Source: Anaerolineales bacterium UBA3499 (GTDB lineage Bacteria > Chloroflexota > Anaerolineae > Anaerolineales > UBA11657). From it: 64,000 nt of DNA. The stretch covers positions 1-64,000 of the forward strand of contig DFQC01000007.1 of NCBI GenBank assembly GCA_002377585.1, given 5' to 3'. Made by a program: the position numbers and the translations under genes. Below are positions 24,609-33,655 of this stretch, one piece after another. Under the pieces are notes generated by a model. It was not told where the DNA came from. It searched no databases and was given only the letters and a program-made list of their open reading frames with translations. The stretch's first letter is position 1, and each line of letters opens with the position of its first letter.

Positions 24609-25727
24609 ATGAAAACTGACCGTATTACTAGTACGTTGGTCGAGCTTTGTGAGATTCCAAGCCCATCTGGATGTGAACGTCATGTTGCTGATTATATACT
24701 CTCACGCATTAGCGCTCTTGGTTTAGATGCAGTAGAGGATAATGCAGGCGATAATCTTAATGGTGATACAGGTAATATTATCGTTAGAGTGGATGGCAAC
24801 AGTTCGTCTTCATTGTTGTTGACTGCTCATATGGACACAGTGATGCCGGTAGGTGGTTTGCCAGATCGAATTAACGTAAATATTACTGATGGCATAGTAC
24901 ATACTGATCAGAATTCTATTCTGGGTGCAGACGATAAAGCCGGGATTGCCATTGCATTAGAATTGCTACATCATATAGTGGAAACTTCAGACTATATTCA
25001 TTCACTCGAAATAGTTTTTACAGTACAAGAAGAGATAGGTGCAAGAGGTGCGGCATATCTGAATAAAGAGTCTATAAGATCTAAACAGGGTTTTGTGCTT
25101 GATGGAGATACGCCAGTTGGCACAGTGATTGTGAGCGCTCCTCACAAACTCCGATATGATTTAGTGGTTAGGGGTACAGCGGCCCATGCTGCTTTGGAAC
25201 CAGAAAAAGGCATTAATGCCATTAAGGCTATGAGTGCAATCGTAGCAGAATTACCTTGTGGCAAAATTGATAGCAAGACAGTAACTAATTATGGAATCGT
25301 GAAAGGTGGGAACGCGACAAATGTAATTCCTGATAGAGTAGAGTTAATTGGAGAACTTAGGGGACATGATTTAGAGAAAGTTCAGTATGTACAAAAACAA
25401 ATTGATGAGACGCCCTCCCGAGTTCTTGCGTGTAGCGGGGCATCTGCTGAGATTGTTTGGACAGATCTTTATCCAGGTTACAGTGTTTCATTGGATGAAT
25501 TGTGTATTAGGTATTTTGCTTCAGCATGTAAAAAATTTGATGTGCAAGTGGATTACATTACGACTGACGGAGGAGGAGATGCCAATCCACTAAATGGCTC
25601 AGGTATTATTTGTGTTCCTTTTGGTTTAGGTATGAAGGCAATACATACCAATCAAGAAAACATAAAGCTTGCAGATTTGTACGATGCTTTTAATCTACTG
25701 CTAGAATGTGTCAGTATAAAATCATAA
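24609..25727 (+). CDS. M20 family peptidase, peptidase T-like
   Basis: About 372 residues from the ATG at 24609; an in-frame TTG at 24588 is less likely. The metal-site motifs are TAHMDTVMP, GADDKAGIA and QEEIGARGA in order, then HAALEPEKG in the dimerisation domain, and IHTNQENI near the end for the last His. This matches the M20 tripeptidase-T-like group. The substrate could be a peptide or another N-acyl compound. It closes the run that begins at 19496 and is followed by a 364-bp non-coding region. Confidence 0.82.
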   Translation: MKTDRITSTLVELCEIPSPSGCERHVADYILSRISALGLDAVEDNAGDNLNGDTGNIIVRVDGNSSSSLLLTAHMDTVMPVGGLPDRINVNITDGIVHTDQNSILGADDKAGIAIALELLHHIVETSDYIHSLEIVFTVQEEIGARGAAYLNKESIRSKQGFVLDGDTPVGTVIVSAPHKLRYDLVVRGTAAHAALEPEKGINAIKAMSAIVAELPCGKIDSKTVTNYGIVKGGNATNVIPDRVELIGELRGHDLEKVQYVQKQIDETPSRVLACSGASAEIVWTDLYPGYSVSLDELCIRYFASACKKFDVQVDYITTDGGGDANPLNGSGIICVPFGLGMKAIHTNQENIKLADLYDAFNLLLECVSIKS

Positions 25728-26091
25728 ACTTGCTCACCCATTAATATTTTAGTGTGTAAATAACCCGTCAGTATAAACGTTATTAATTGGCTTTAGTCAA
25801 ATCACCGTTAATTTTGAGTGGAAGGGTTCTGGTCTTTGTGATAAAATGTGAATGCTATCGCGCTGTTCAAATTTAGTTTTCATAGATTAAATTCGGCATG
25901 CGCGTCTAATTCTTCGAGGAGGTGCTAGGACTATAAGCCAATAGGAAAAAAAAGGGTTTACTAAAGATGGAGATAACTAACTTGTTAGTTATTAATGATT
26001 TTTTAGAGTTTAAATGGGGGAACGTGGTAAGAAGTAACTGTGAAGCAAATATGTAAAACACTGTCAAAAGTATTACATGAGGAGAATAGTT
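25728..26091. other. non-coding region upstream of the ABC importer
   Basis: A 364-bp AT-rich stretch with no convincing gene. Near its end are a 20-bp palindromic operator candidate at 25973-25992 and the ribosome binding site GAGGAG at 26080-26085. It most probably contains the promoter of the solute-binding-protein operon. I see no recognised riboswitch and no strong terminator stem for the preceding peptidase gene. Confidence 0.5.
25973..25992. promoter_or_regulatory. 20-bp inverted repeat, operator candidate for the ABC importer
   Basis: ATAACTAAC and GTTAGTTAT are perfect 9-bp arms around a TT centre, lying 100 bp before the solute-binding-protein start. The compact, near-centre symmetry is typical of LacI/GntR-type operators controlling sugar or nucleoside importers. 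No cognate regulator gene was recognised in the window. Confidence 0.45.
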
Positions 26092-27501
26092 ATGAAACTT
26101 CGTTATATAGTATCAGGCTTGATTATGGCCTCCCTTCTCTTGGGCGCTTGTCAACCTGAGGTAGTAGAAGTGATCAAAGAGGTTCCAGTTGAGAAGATCG
26201 TCGAAGTTGAGAAGATCGTTGAAGTTGATTCTTCAGCAGTGTCTCTCGATGCCGATCCCGACAAGAACCCTGTCACTTTGAAGTTCCTCGCTCTTTCTGA
26301 TGATGATCAGTTGAATGCATGGAGAGAGCAGTTAGGTGAGTTCCAGAAGATAGATGGTGGAAAATGGTCCTATGTTGATCTCGAATTTGAGACCATTCCA
26401 TTCCGTGAGCTTTTCCCCAAGATTGAGGCTTCTGTTGCAGCTGGCTTGCCTTGGGACTTGTATCAGGCTGATGGTCCTGACATGAAGCATTATGGCTTCA
26501 ATCGCGTTATCTATGATATGAACGACCTATTTACGGCTGATGAGAAAGCACAATGGTTCCCACAGTCTATAGAAGAAGGTAGCTTCCGTGGCCGACTTTT
26601 GGGACCACCGATCCTACAATCTTGTTCTTTGCTTATGTACAACAAGGATATGACCGATGCCGCTGGTATTAATCCACCTGCAGCTTTGGCCGATTCTTGG
26701 ACGATGGATGAAGCAATGGACGCATGGGTAAAAACAACTTTAGATAATGATGGTGACGGCGTACCTGATCAGTGGGGTGTACGTTGGGGTCAAGGTACCT
26801 GGACTGGTGATTATGAGCATGGTATCTTCAGACGTTCTAATGGCGTCAAAGGTAGTGATGCTTGGAAAGGTATGGGCGACGATGGTGTAACATTCAGGGG
26901 TTATGTAGATGCTCCAGAATCTATCGAAGCACATCAGTTCTATCAGGACATGCATCAGAAACAGAAAGTTACTCCAGTAGAGTCAATTCCTGAGATCTTT
27001 GAGAGTCGTATTTCGGCCTTCATGGTAACACCTGATAACCGAATTGGTGCTCTTAACAGAATTCACGGTGAAGGTAACTTCAACTGGGGTGTAACTGGTA
27101 TTCCATACTTCAAGACCCAGGTTTGTCACACTGGTAGTTGGCACTATGGAATTTCCCCGAACACACAAAATCTTGCAGAGGCTGTAGCCTTCGTCAAATA
27201 TGCTTCATCTGATGACGGAGCTCGAATCTTCTACAAGTACGTGAGACAGTTGCCTGCTAACATAGGCCTGTTCAACGAGCTTCCAGAGTATGCTGAAGGT
27301 GGAAGCCAGAGACTGTGGCTAGACGCCATGAATGACTTTGGTATACCTCGTATCGGTACTCCGGGATACACAGAGTATCACCAGATGTATGCAGAAGCCC
27401 TGGGTAACATTCAACAGGGTGGCGATCCAGCAGAATTGTTGGGCGCAGCTGCCGGTAGGATAGAAGGATTGACAGCCAAATACACTGGTTGGAACAACTA
27501 A
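26092..27501 (+). CDS. ABC transporter solute-binding lipoprotein (family 1)
   Basis: About 469 residues. An in-frame ATG at 26077 is part of the ribosome binding site; the ATG at 26092 has GAGGAG 7 nt upstream and is the likely start. A lipoprotein signal ends in the lipobox LLGAC, and the tether after it is a tandem of VEKIVEV-type units, common in Chloroflexota binding proteins. The mature part is a carbohydrate-type (family 1) binding protein. Codons are richer in C-ending forms (ATC, TTC, AAC) than in neighbours, suggesting high expression. Two permeases follow after a hairpin; no ATPase is nearby. The ligand is probably a nucleoside or sugar. Confidence 0.88.
   Translation: MKLRYIVSGLIMASLLLGACQPEVVEVIKEVPVEKIVEVEKIVEVDSSAVSLDADPDKNPVTLKFLALSDDDQLNAWREQLGEFQKIDGGKWSYVDLEFETIPFRELFPKIEASVAAGLPWDLYQADGPDMKHYGFNRVIYDMNDLFTADEKAQWFPQSIEEGSFRGRLLGPPILQSCSLLMYNKDMTDAAGINPPAALADSWTMDEAMDAWVKTTLDNDGDGVPDQWGVRWGQGTWTGDYEHGIFRRSNGVKGSDAWKGMGDDGVTFRGYVDAPESIEAHQFYQDMHQKQKVTPVESIPEIFESRISAFMVTPDNRIGALNRIHGEGNFNWGVTGIPYFKTQVCHTGSWHYGISPNTQNLAEAVAFVKYASSDDGARIFYKYVRQLPANIGLFNELPEYAEGGSQRLWLDAMNDFGIPRIGTPGYTEYHQMYAEALGNIQQGGDPAELLGAAAGRIEGLTAKYTGWNN
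26191..26226 (+). repeat. two tandem 18-bp units in the lipoprotein tether
   Basis: Two 18-bp units that differ at one base (GAGAAGATCGTCGAAGTT then GAGAAGATCGTTGAAGTT) encode the EKIVEV repeats directly after the lipobox. They form a charged linker between the lipid anchor and the binding domain. Confidence 0.8.
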
Positions 27502-27540
27502 TAGAGGGGTAGCAGCTAACTAATAATTGCTACTTGTTGT

Positions 27541-27577
27541 GAAAGAAGGCACGGATTATTTGTCCGTGCCTTCTTTC
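27541..27577 (+). terminator. strong hairpin between binding protein and permeases
   Basis: GAAAGAAGGCACGGA and its exact complement form a 15-bp stem around a 7-nt loop, 40 bp after the binding-protein stop. The 3' arm ends in TTCTTTC without a pure T-run. Such hairpins after binding-protein genes attenuate read-through or stabilise the upstream mRNA, giving more binding protein than permease. Confidence 0.65.
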
Positions 27578-27732
27578 AAACTCTCAATCTGTGTTGAGGT
27601 ATTTTTTATCAACAGTTTCAAGCACATATGGTATTTTAGTCGGCCAATTTTTCAAAAGAGGTGGAGCAGTTCTCAAAACTGTTTCAGTATGTTTACTGGA
27701 TTTCAAGAACTTATATAGAAAAGAATTAGACA

Positions 27733-28665
27733 ATGACTACAGTTCCTATATCATCTACAGATCAATCCTCGTCATTCCTAGCTAAATTGTGGAGTCCGAG
27801 AAACCGTTATTATTTCATAGCATTCTTATTTATTCTGCCAGCTCTTATAAACTTTTCCATTTTCAGGTATTTGCCAATCTTTGCTGCTGCTAGAGCTAGT
27901 TTGTGGCAGTATAGTTTGTTGGGCGGCTACAGGGATTTTATTGGTTTGCAGCACTACCAATTCATGATGGAGGATATTTATTTTTGGAAATCCATGAAGG
28001 TGACAGCTTTGTTTGTTCTCATGAAGGTGCCAATTCAGGTGTTGCTTTCACTTATGTTCGCAGTATTGCTTCAAAAGGAGACGCGGTCTAGTGCAGTAGT
28101 GAGATCAGCAATATTTACTCCAGTGGTCACATCAGTTGTGGTAGTGTCGATTATCTGGGCTATGATGTATCATTCGCAACTCGGCTTGATCAATAGTGTG
28201 TTGTCTGCTTTTGGAATACCAAGACAGGTGTTTTTGTCAGATGCTGATAGAGCATTACCAGCTATGACTGCTATGATGATATGGAAAGATCTTGGGTTTA
28301 GCATGATCATTATTATGGCTGGTTTGAAAGGTATACCAGTGGTGTATCGGGAAGCAGCTATTGTAGATGGCGCTAAACCTTGGCAAATTATGCGTTATAT
28401 TACTTTGCCCTTGTTGCAGCGGGTCTTGATGTTCGTAGTAGTTACACAAACCATCTTTTCGTTTCAGAATTTTGTCCCTGTCTATGTCATGACGAAAGGT
28501 GGTCCCATGGATTCAACCAAGGTGATAGTGTATTACATCTATCAATACGGTTTTCTTTTCCAGGATATGGGCTACGCTAGCGCCATGTCGGTAGTGACTT
28601 TGCTGGTGTTATTGGTTGTCAGCATGATACAGATGAGGTTGTTTAGGACAGATGTTGAGTATTAA
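27733..28665 (+). CDS. ABC importer permease, MalF type
   Basis: A 310-residue inner-membrane permease with six predicted helices. The cytoplasmic coupling (EAA) loop reads YREAAIVDGAKPWQ, ending ITLP, near residues 199-220. It belongs to the carbohydrate-uptake-1 group and forms a heterodimer with the next gene product. The cognate ATPase gene is missing, so a shared MsmX/UgpC-type ATPase elsewhere is expected. The gene is separated from the binding protein by the hairpin at 27541-27577. Confidence 0.9.
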   Translation: MTTVPISSTDQSSSFLAKLWSPRNRYYFIAFLFILPALINFSIFRYLPIFAAARASLWQYSLLGGYRDFIGLQHYQFMMEDIYFWKSMKVTALFVLMKVPIQVLLSLMFAVLLQKETRSSAVVRSAIFTPVVTSVVVVSIIWAMMYHSQLGLINSVLSAFGIPRQVFLSDADRALPAMTAMMIWKDLGFSMIIIMAGLKGIPVVYREAAIVDGAKPWQIMRYITLPLLQRVLMFVVVTQTIFSFQNFVPVYVMTKGGPMDSTKVIVYYIYQYGFLFQDMGYASAMSVVTLLVLLVVSMIQMRLFRTDVEY

Positions 28666-28700
28666 TCCGATGAAAATTTTATTAATGGTCAAGTGATAAT

Positions 28701-29618
28701 ATGGAAACTGTGAATACAAGTACTGGTGTTTTAGGTGAAAGGTCTCCAAGTCAAACCCTAAAAAAATTAGGGTTGTGGTTAGGTGAGAACTTTCTATACT
28801 TAATAATTATCGTTATATTTGTTGCTCCTTTAGTTTGGATGGTGTTGGGCAGCTTAAGGGAAGAAAAAGAAATATTCGCTAATCTGTATCCATTCACTAT
28901 TCATACTTTTCTACCAATCCAATGGACCCTGGATACATACCTAGATATGTTTGGAATCAGTGAAATAGGGATTATGTATGGACTGCATTTTCACCGATTT
29001 ATGGCCAATAGTTTGTTTGTTTCAGTTGCGGTGGTTTCTTGTTCACTTGTGTTCAATACAATGGGTGCCTATTTCTTTGCGCGGTTGGATTTTCCTTTCA
29101 AGAACTTTCTGCTGATATTTGTTGTGGCGACTATGTTGATTCCGTTTCAGGCCACAATAGTACCTTTGTACATAGTTGTGTCAAAATTAGGCATGCGTGA
29201 TTCTTTCTGGGGATTGATAATACCTTGGTTTGCCAGTCCATTTGTTATATTCGCTTTGGCTCAATTCATCAAGGAAATACCCAAAGAGCTCGATGAGGCA
29301 GCGACAATAGATGGAGCTTCACTTTGGGGTATTCTCTGGAATGTAATTCTTCCCAATGCTATACCTGGAATTATTACTATGGCTTTGCTTGAATTTCAGT
29401 TTATATGGAATCTTTTCTACTGGCCTCTGATCGTGATAAACAGTCCCGATTTACAGATGATACAGGTTGCTATAGCAAATCAAACTACACAAACTCAGAT
29501 TTTCTGGGGACGTACGTTTGCGGGCAGTACTTTAGCCTCGTTGCCTGTGATTATAGTCTTTTTAGCACTCCAAAAGTGGTACATACAAGGCGTGGCGACG
29601 ACAGGATTAAAGGGATAA
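28701..29618 (+). CDS. ABC importer permease, MalG type
   Basis: A 305-residue permease with an N-terminal helix and five further membrane segments. Its coupling loop LDEAATIDGASLWG, ending VILPNAIPG, near residues 196-220, is the standard MalG-type EAA motif. It starts 35 bp after the first permease. Next, 106 bp downstream, is a nucleoside hydrolase, so the importer probably supplies substrate to the run of hydrolases and kinases that follows. Confidence 0.9.
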   Translation: METVNTSTGVLGERSPSQTLKKLGLWLGENFLYLIIIVIFVAPLVWMVLGSLREEKEIFANLYPFTIHTFLPIQWTLDTYLDMFGISEIGIMYGLHFHRFMANSLFVSVAVVSCSLVFNTMGAYFFARLDFPFKNFLLIFVVATMLIPFQATIVPLYIVVSKLGMRDSFWGLIIPWFASPFVIFALAQFIKEIPKELDEAATIDGASLWGILWNVILPNAIPGIITMALLEFQFIWNLFYWPLIVINSPDLQMIQVAIANQTTQTQIFWGRTFAGSTLASLPVIIVFLALQKWYIQGVATTGLKG

Positions 29619-29724
29619 GCACAGGCGCGGACTAACTGTTTGTTTTGGTATTGCAATAAGCAAAACACTGGGTGCAGATACCTGAAAGGCTCAAAATATA
29701 TTGGATCCGAAAATACTATAGGTT

Positions 29725-30669
29725 ATGGAATCTCATAAACTTATCCTCGACACTGATCCAGGTGTTGATGATTCAATGGCTATTGCTTTAATAGCAAATT
29801 CTCCTGAAATTACTTTGCATTCAGTCACTACTATTTTTGGTAATGGACCTGTATCTTTGTCTACTGAAAATGCGTTAAGAGTCTTAGATATAGTTGGTCT
29901 TAGTCATATCGAGGTGTTTGAAGGTGCTAACAAACCTCTACTTCGAGAGTTTGGTGGCGAAGGTGCCAGAGTGCATGGTAGTGATGGTTTGGGCGAGACT
30001 TTTATGCCTCCTTCCCCCCGAAGTGCTGGCTCTGAATTTGCAGCAATTCACATCGTAAATTCAATTATGTCTCATCCCGGTCAGATTACGCTTGCAGCGA
30101 TTGGTCCTTTAACCAATTTGGGATTAGCACTATCGATCGAACCACGAATAGCCGAGAATGTAAAAGAAGTGGTTATTATGGGTGGGGCAGTAGATGTGCC
30201 TGGTAATGCATCACCATTGGCAGAAGCTAATATTCATAATGATCCCGAGGCAGCTAGTCTGGTGTTTGGTGCAGATTGGCATCTTACAGTTGTTGGTCTT
30301 GACGTTACTACACAAGTGCTGATGGATGCTAAGTATCTAGCGTCTCTTGCTAAAAGCCAAACACCCACTACTGATATGATTGCGGCGATTACTCCGCATT
30401 ATTTGGATTTCCACAAGAAGTATAGGAATGAGACTACTATGCCAGTACATGATTCATCAGCTATAGCATATTTGGTCAAACCGGATTTGTTTTTAACGAA
30501 GAAATTGTATGTTGATGTTATTAAAGGGGAACATCCTTGCAGTGGTCAGACAGTTGCTGATTGGAAAAATCATTGGGGCAGAGAACCCAAAACAAATGTT
30601 TGTCTAGGTGTGAATGCAGACGAAATGTTAGCCATGTATATAAAACGAGTGGGAGGAAGCAAGAGATGA
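29725..30669 (+). CDS. nucleoside hydrolase, copy 3
   Basis: A 314-residue nucleoside hydrolase with DTDPGVDDS near residues 9-17, GPLTNLG, IMGGAVDVPGN and EANIHNDPEAA. The C-terminal catalytic segment is VHDSSAIAYL, retaining the His-Asp pair. It begins a four-gene set with an ADP-ribosylglycohydrolase and three further hydrolases. Its stop overlaps the ATG of the next gene (ATGA at 30666-30669), so the two are translationally coupled. Substrate is a ribonucleoside; the base is not known. Confidence 0.9.
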   Translation: MESHKLILDTDPGVDDSMAIALIANSPEITLHSVTTIFGNGPVSLSTENALRVLDIVGLSHIEVFEGANKPLLREFGGEGARVHGSDGLGETFMPPSPRSAGSEFAAIHIVNSIMSHPGQITLAAIGPLTNLGLALSIEPRIAENVKEVVIMGGAVDVPGNASPLAEANIHNDPEAASLVFGADWHLTVVGLDVTTQVLMDAKYLASLAKSQTPTTDMIAAITPHYLDFHKKYRNETTMPVHDSSAIAYLVKPDLFLTKKLYVDVIKGEHPCSGQTVADWKNHWGREPKTNVCLGVNADEMLAMYIKRVGGSKR

Positions 30670-31751
30670 CTCAATCTATTGATGCGAAGCGCTTATACAA
30701 CCATGTTCTTGGTGGACTTGCTGGAGCGGGCATGGGAGATGCGCTTGGAGCTGCTACGGAACAGTGGCATCATACTGAAATATTTGCAAAGTTTGGAGGA
30801 CCACTCAGATCGTTTCAGCAACCTCCTCCAGATACTTGGTCCGGAGCAGAGAGTAACAAGCTTGGTCAGGTAACTGATGACGCTAGTCAGATGTTCTATT
30901 TGGCACATAAACTTATAGAGTGTGATGGGTCACTTACCCATGATGATTGGGTTGCGTGTCTATTGCAGTGGGCAGACGAGTCTCCTCATGTGGGTAACAT
31001 GGGGCCTACTACTCGATTGGTAGTACAAGCTCTCAAGGAAGGCACAGATCCTAACCTTGTAGGTGTTATTGGTACATCAGACAGACAGCCAGCATCGCAT
31101 GGAGCCACAAATGGTGCAGCCATGAGAGTGGCACCGGCAGGATTGATTCATCCTGGGAATCTTGATGCAGCTTGTGATACAGCTCTTATTACGTGTATAC
31201 CATCGCACTCGACTCAGATCGCTATTTCTTCTGCATGTGCAATAGCTGCTGGTGTGGCCCATGCGCTTGAAGAGGGCGCAGATGTCTTTTCCGTAGTAAA
31301 GGCTTGTTTATATGGTGCACGTCGGGGTGAAGAGCTTGCCAAGGAACATGGACGCATCGTGCCAGGCCCGAGTATTTTAGTCAGGAGTGAGCTCGCTGTT
31401 AATTTAGCACTTAAGGCTGAATCTTTACCTGAAGCAATCAAATTGATAGAAGACAGTATAGGTAATTCTGTAGATGCTTGTCAGTCAGTACCAGCTGCTA
31501 TTGGTCTTTTTGTGTTTGCAGAGGGAGACCCGTTGGAGTCGATAGTAGGAGGTACTAATATCGGCAATGACACTGATACGATAGCAGCAATTGCTGGGTC
31601 TCTTGCCGGCGCGCTTCGTGGTGTTGATGCTATGCCAAAAGATATGTTTGAAACTTTCTGGCAAGCCAATGCTGATGATGAATTTGATATCAATGAACTG
31701 GCTGAGGGACTTACAAAAATCGCTCTTAACAATCAAGGAGGATCTTCATGA
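30666..31751 (+). CDS. ADP-ribosylglycohydrolase family protein
   Basis: About 361 residues from the ATG at 30666, which has GGAGG 8 nt upstream; a longer open frame begins at 30561 but overlaps the nucleoside hydrolase and is not used. The DraG-type metal sites are visible: GAGMGDALGAATE near residues 17-29, GQVTDDASQ near 63-71 and GNDTDTIAAIAG near 303-314. Members hydrolyse ADP-ribose or related N-/O-ribosyl bonds with Mg. Coupling by ATGA overlaps with nucleoside hydrolases on both sides points to cleavage of a ribosyl metabolite instead of reversal of protein ADP-ribosylation. Confidence 0.88.
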   Translation: MTQSIDAKRLYNHVLGGLAGAGMGDALGAATEQWHHTEIFAKFGGPLRSFQQPPPDTWSGAESNKLGQVTDDASQMFYLAHKLIECDGSLTHDDWVACLLQWADESPHVGNMGPTTRLVVQALKEGTDPNLVGVIGTSDRQPASHGATNGAAMRVAPAGLIHPGNLDAACDTALITCIPSHSTQIAISSACAIAAGVAHALEEGADVFSVVKACLYGARRGEELAKEHGRIVPGPSILVRSELAVNLALKAESLPEAIKLIEDSIGNSVDACQSVPAAIGLFVFAEGDPLESIVGGTNIGNDTDTIAAIAGSLAGALRGVDAMPKDMFETFWQANADDEFDINELAEGLTKIALNNQGGSS

Positions 31752-32668
31752 CATCTGTAATTATTGATTGTGATCCTGGTCATGATGATGCGTTAGCCAT
31801 TCTTTTGGCTGCTAAACATTTGGACGTACTGGGGATTACTACGGTATCGGGCAATGAATCTATTGATAACGTTACTACTAACGCTCTAAAGTTGGTGGAG
31901 GTTGGTAATTTGACTCATATACCTGTGGTGCGTGGTGCTGAAGGACCGTTACTTCGTGAAGCTGTTTATGCACCTCAGGTGCATGGCAAATCGGGTATGG
32001 ATGGTGCTGAAATTCCAGAGCCTACTACCAAGCTCAAAGAAGGTCATGCGGTCGATTTTATTATCGATACTGTTATGAGCACATCTGACGTAGTGCTTTT
32101 GCCTATGGGCCCATTAACGAATATAGCATTGGCTTTAAGAAAGGAACCAAGACTTCGTGATCGAGTCAAGCTTATGAGTATTATGGGAGGAAGCAGCACT
32201 AACGGGAATATTACACCTACCGCTGAATTCAACATATATGTTGATGCTGAAGCAGCTGATATAGTGTATCAGTCGCAAATTCCTATGTTGATGTCTGGTC
32301 TTAATTTGACTCGTCAGGTTTTGGCTAAACAAGAACATATTGATGAGATTCGAGCAATTAATAACCCTACAACCAGTGTGGTAGCTGACCTACTTACCTT
32401 CTATTTAGCAACTAGCACACGGCATAGTCATGATGGTGCTGCGATGCATGATCCTTGTGCTGTTGCTGCTATTATAGATCCCACCCTCATAGAATTTGAA
32501 CCAATGCATGTTGCTGTAGAGACAGCAGGTGCTCATACCTATGGCATGACTGTTTGCGACGATAGACCTGGGTCGGTCAAGTCAAAAGAAGCTAACGTGG
32601 AAGTTGCTGTCAAAATTGATAGCGACCGTTTCTTTAAGCTGCTAATTGATACACTAAGGATGTACTAG
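31748..32668 (+). CDS. nucleoside hydrolase, copy 4
   Basis: A 306-residue nucleoside hydrolase. DCDPGHDDA near residues 7-15 is the metal/ribose motif, here with the common His variant. MGPLTNIA, IMGGSS, EFNIYVDAEAA and an intact MHDPCAVAA catalytic segment follow. It looks fully competent and resembles ordinary inosine/uridine-preferring enzymes. Its ATG overlaps the stop of the ADP-ribosylglycohydrolase (ATGA at 31748-31751). Confidence 0.92.
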   Translation: MTSVIIDCDPGHDDALAILLAAKHLDVLGITTVSGNESIDNVTTNALKLVEVGNLTHIPVVRGAEGPLLREAVYAPQVHGKSGMDGAEIPEPTTKLKEGHAVDFIIDTVMSTSDVVLLPMGPLTNIALALRKEPRLRDRVKLMSIMGGSSTNGNITPTAEFNIYVDAEAADIVYQSQIPMLMSGLNLTRQVLAKQEHIDEIRAINNPTTSVVADLLTFYLATSTRHSHDGAAMHDPCAVAAIIDPTLIEFEPMHVAVETAGAHTYGMTVCDDRPGSVKSKEANVEVAVKIDSDRFFKLLIDTLRMY

Positions 32669-32696
32669 GGCTCATTTGAGTCTTGCGTAATATATA

Positions 32697-33644
32697 GTGT
32701 CTGGCCGTAATATCTTCCTTGATGTTGATACAGGAGTAGATGATGCGTTAGCGTTACTCTTAGCTGCTAGGTCACCTCAGCTTAATGTAAAAGGTGTGAC
32801 CTGCGTAGCTGGTAATGTACCCATAGATAGAGTTGTGAGAAACACTTTGGATATATTAAATGTTGCCGATGCGTCTCATATTCCAGTTGCTAGGGGTATG
32901 GAGTTTCCGCTAGTGGAAAAAATGTTTAATGCTACTGAAATACATGGAGAAAATGGGTTGGGAGGTATAGATTTGCCTGCTAGCCGCTCTACAGTTATTG
33001 ATAAGCATGCAGTGGAATTTCTGGCCAGGGAAATCGATAACACTTCGGAGAAGGTGACTATTGTGGCGCTTGGACCGCTGACTAACATAGCTACTTTGTT
33101 TCGTATTTACCCGAATGTTGTCTCGAGTATTGAGCAGCTCGTTATCATGGGTGGTGCAATAGGATCTGGTAATACAACTCCTACTGCTGAATTTAATATT
33201 CGTCAGGATCCTGAAGCAGCTGATGTGGTGTTCAATATGGACGTACCTACTTTGCTGTACGTATGGGATGTTTTTACTAGAGTGCGTTTTGACAAGCAAG
33301 AAGTGGATGAAATGATTGCCAGTGACAACAATTGCAAGTCAATTGCGGGTAAATTGCTGTTGTCTTATTTGACTACTAAGAAAGAAGATACTGCGGGCAT
33401 CGGAGATGCTGGTGCGGTAGCATGTTTGTTGATTCCAGAAGAGATAACTACAGCTGTTATGCCAATATCTGTGGAACTTATCGGGGAACACACACGAGGA
33501 CAGACTGTATTTGACCAACGAAAACGGAAACTAAGTAGACTGCAACCTAAAATACAAAAATCCATAAGTGGAATGACAGAAGTAGTTATGGATTTAGATG
33601 TGGAAAGTTTCCGGAATGCTTTTGTAGATAATATTGTGAAATAG
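32697..33644 (+). CDS. nucleoside hydrolase-like protein, copy 5 (catalytic His replaced)
   Basis: A 315-residue family member starting at GTG 32697. DVDTGVDDA at 9-17, GPLTNIA near 126-132, MGGAIGSGN near 151-159 and EFNIRQDPEAA near 165-175 are intact. At the C-terminal catalytic segment the usual HDxxA reads GDAGA, so the His is Gly236 while Asp237 remains. This should alter base specificity or reaction. It is closely related to the next gene, sharing nearly all landmarks, and the two are a tandem duplicate. Confidence 0.88.
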   Translation: MSGRNIFLDVDTGVDDALALLLAARSPQLNVKGVTCVAGNVPIDRVVRNTLDILNVADASHIPVARGMEFPLVEKMFNATEIHGENGLGGIDLPASRSTVIDKHAVEFLAREIDNTSEKVTIVALGPLTNIATLFRIYPNVVSSIEQLVIMGGAIGSGNTTPTAEFNIRQDPEAADVVFNMDVPTLLYVWDVFTRVRFDKQEVDEMIASDNNCKSIAGKLLLSYLTTKKEDTAGIGDAGAVACLLIPEEITTAVMPISVELIGEHTRGQTVFDQRKRKLSRLQPKIQKSISGMTEVVMDLDVESFRNAFVDNIVK

Positions 33645-33655
33645 GTTAGACAATC

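Noticed and set aside
26191..26226. Short tandem repeat considered as a CRISPR or mobile-element trace
   Set aside because: Only two 18-bp units, in frame, encoding the charged tether of the lipoprotein.
29641..29667. TGTTTTG/CAAAACA stem before the nucleoside hydrolase at 29725
   Set aside because: A 7-bp AT-rich stem with a 13-nt loop and no T-run is too weak to call a terminator or operator.
30561..30665. Longer N-terminus for the ADP-ribosylglycohydrolase
   Set aside because: The extra 35 codons overlap the nucleoside hydrolase in another frame, look non-homologous, and a GGAGG site directly precedes the ATG at 30666.
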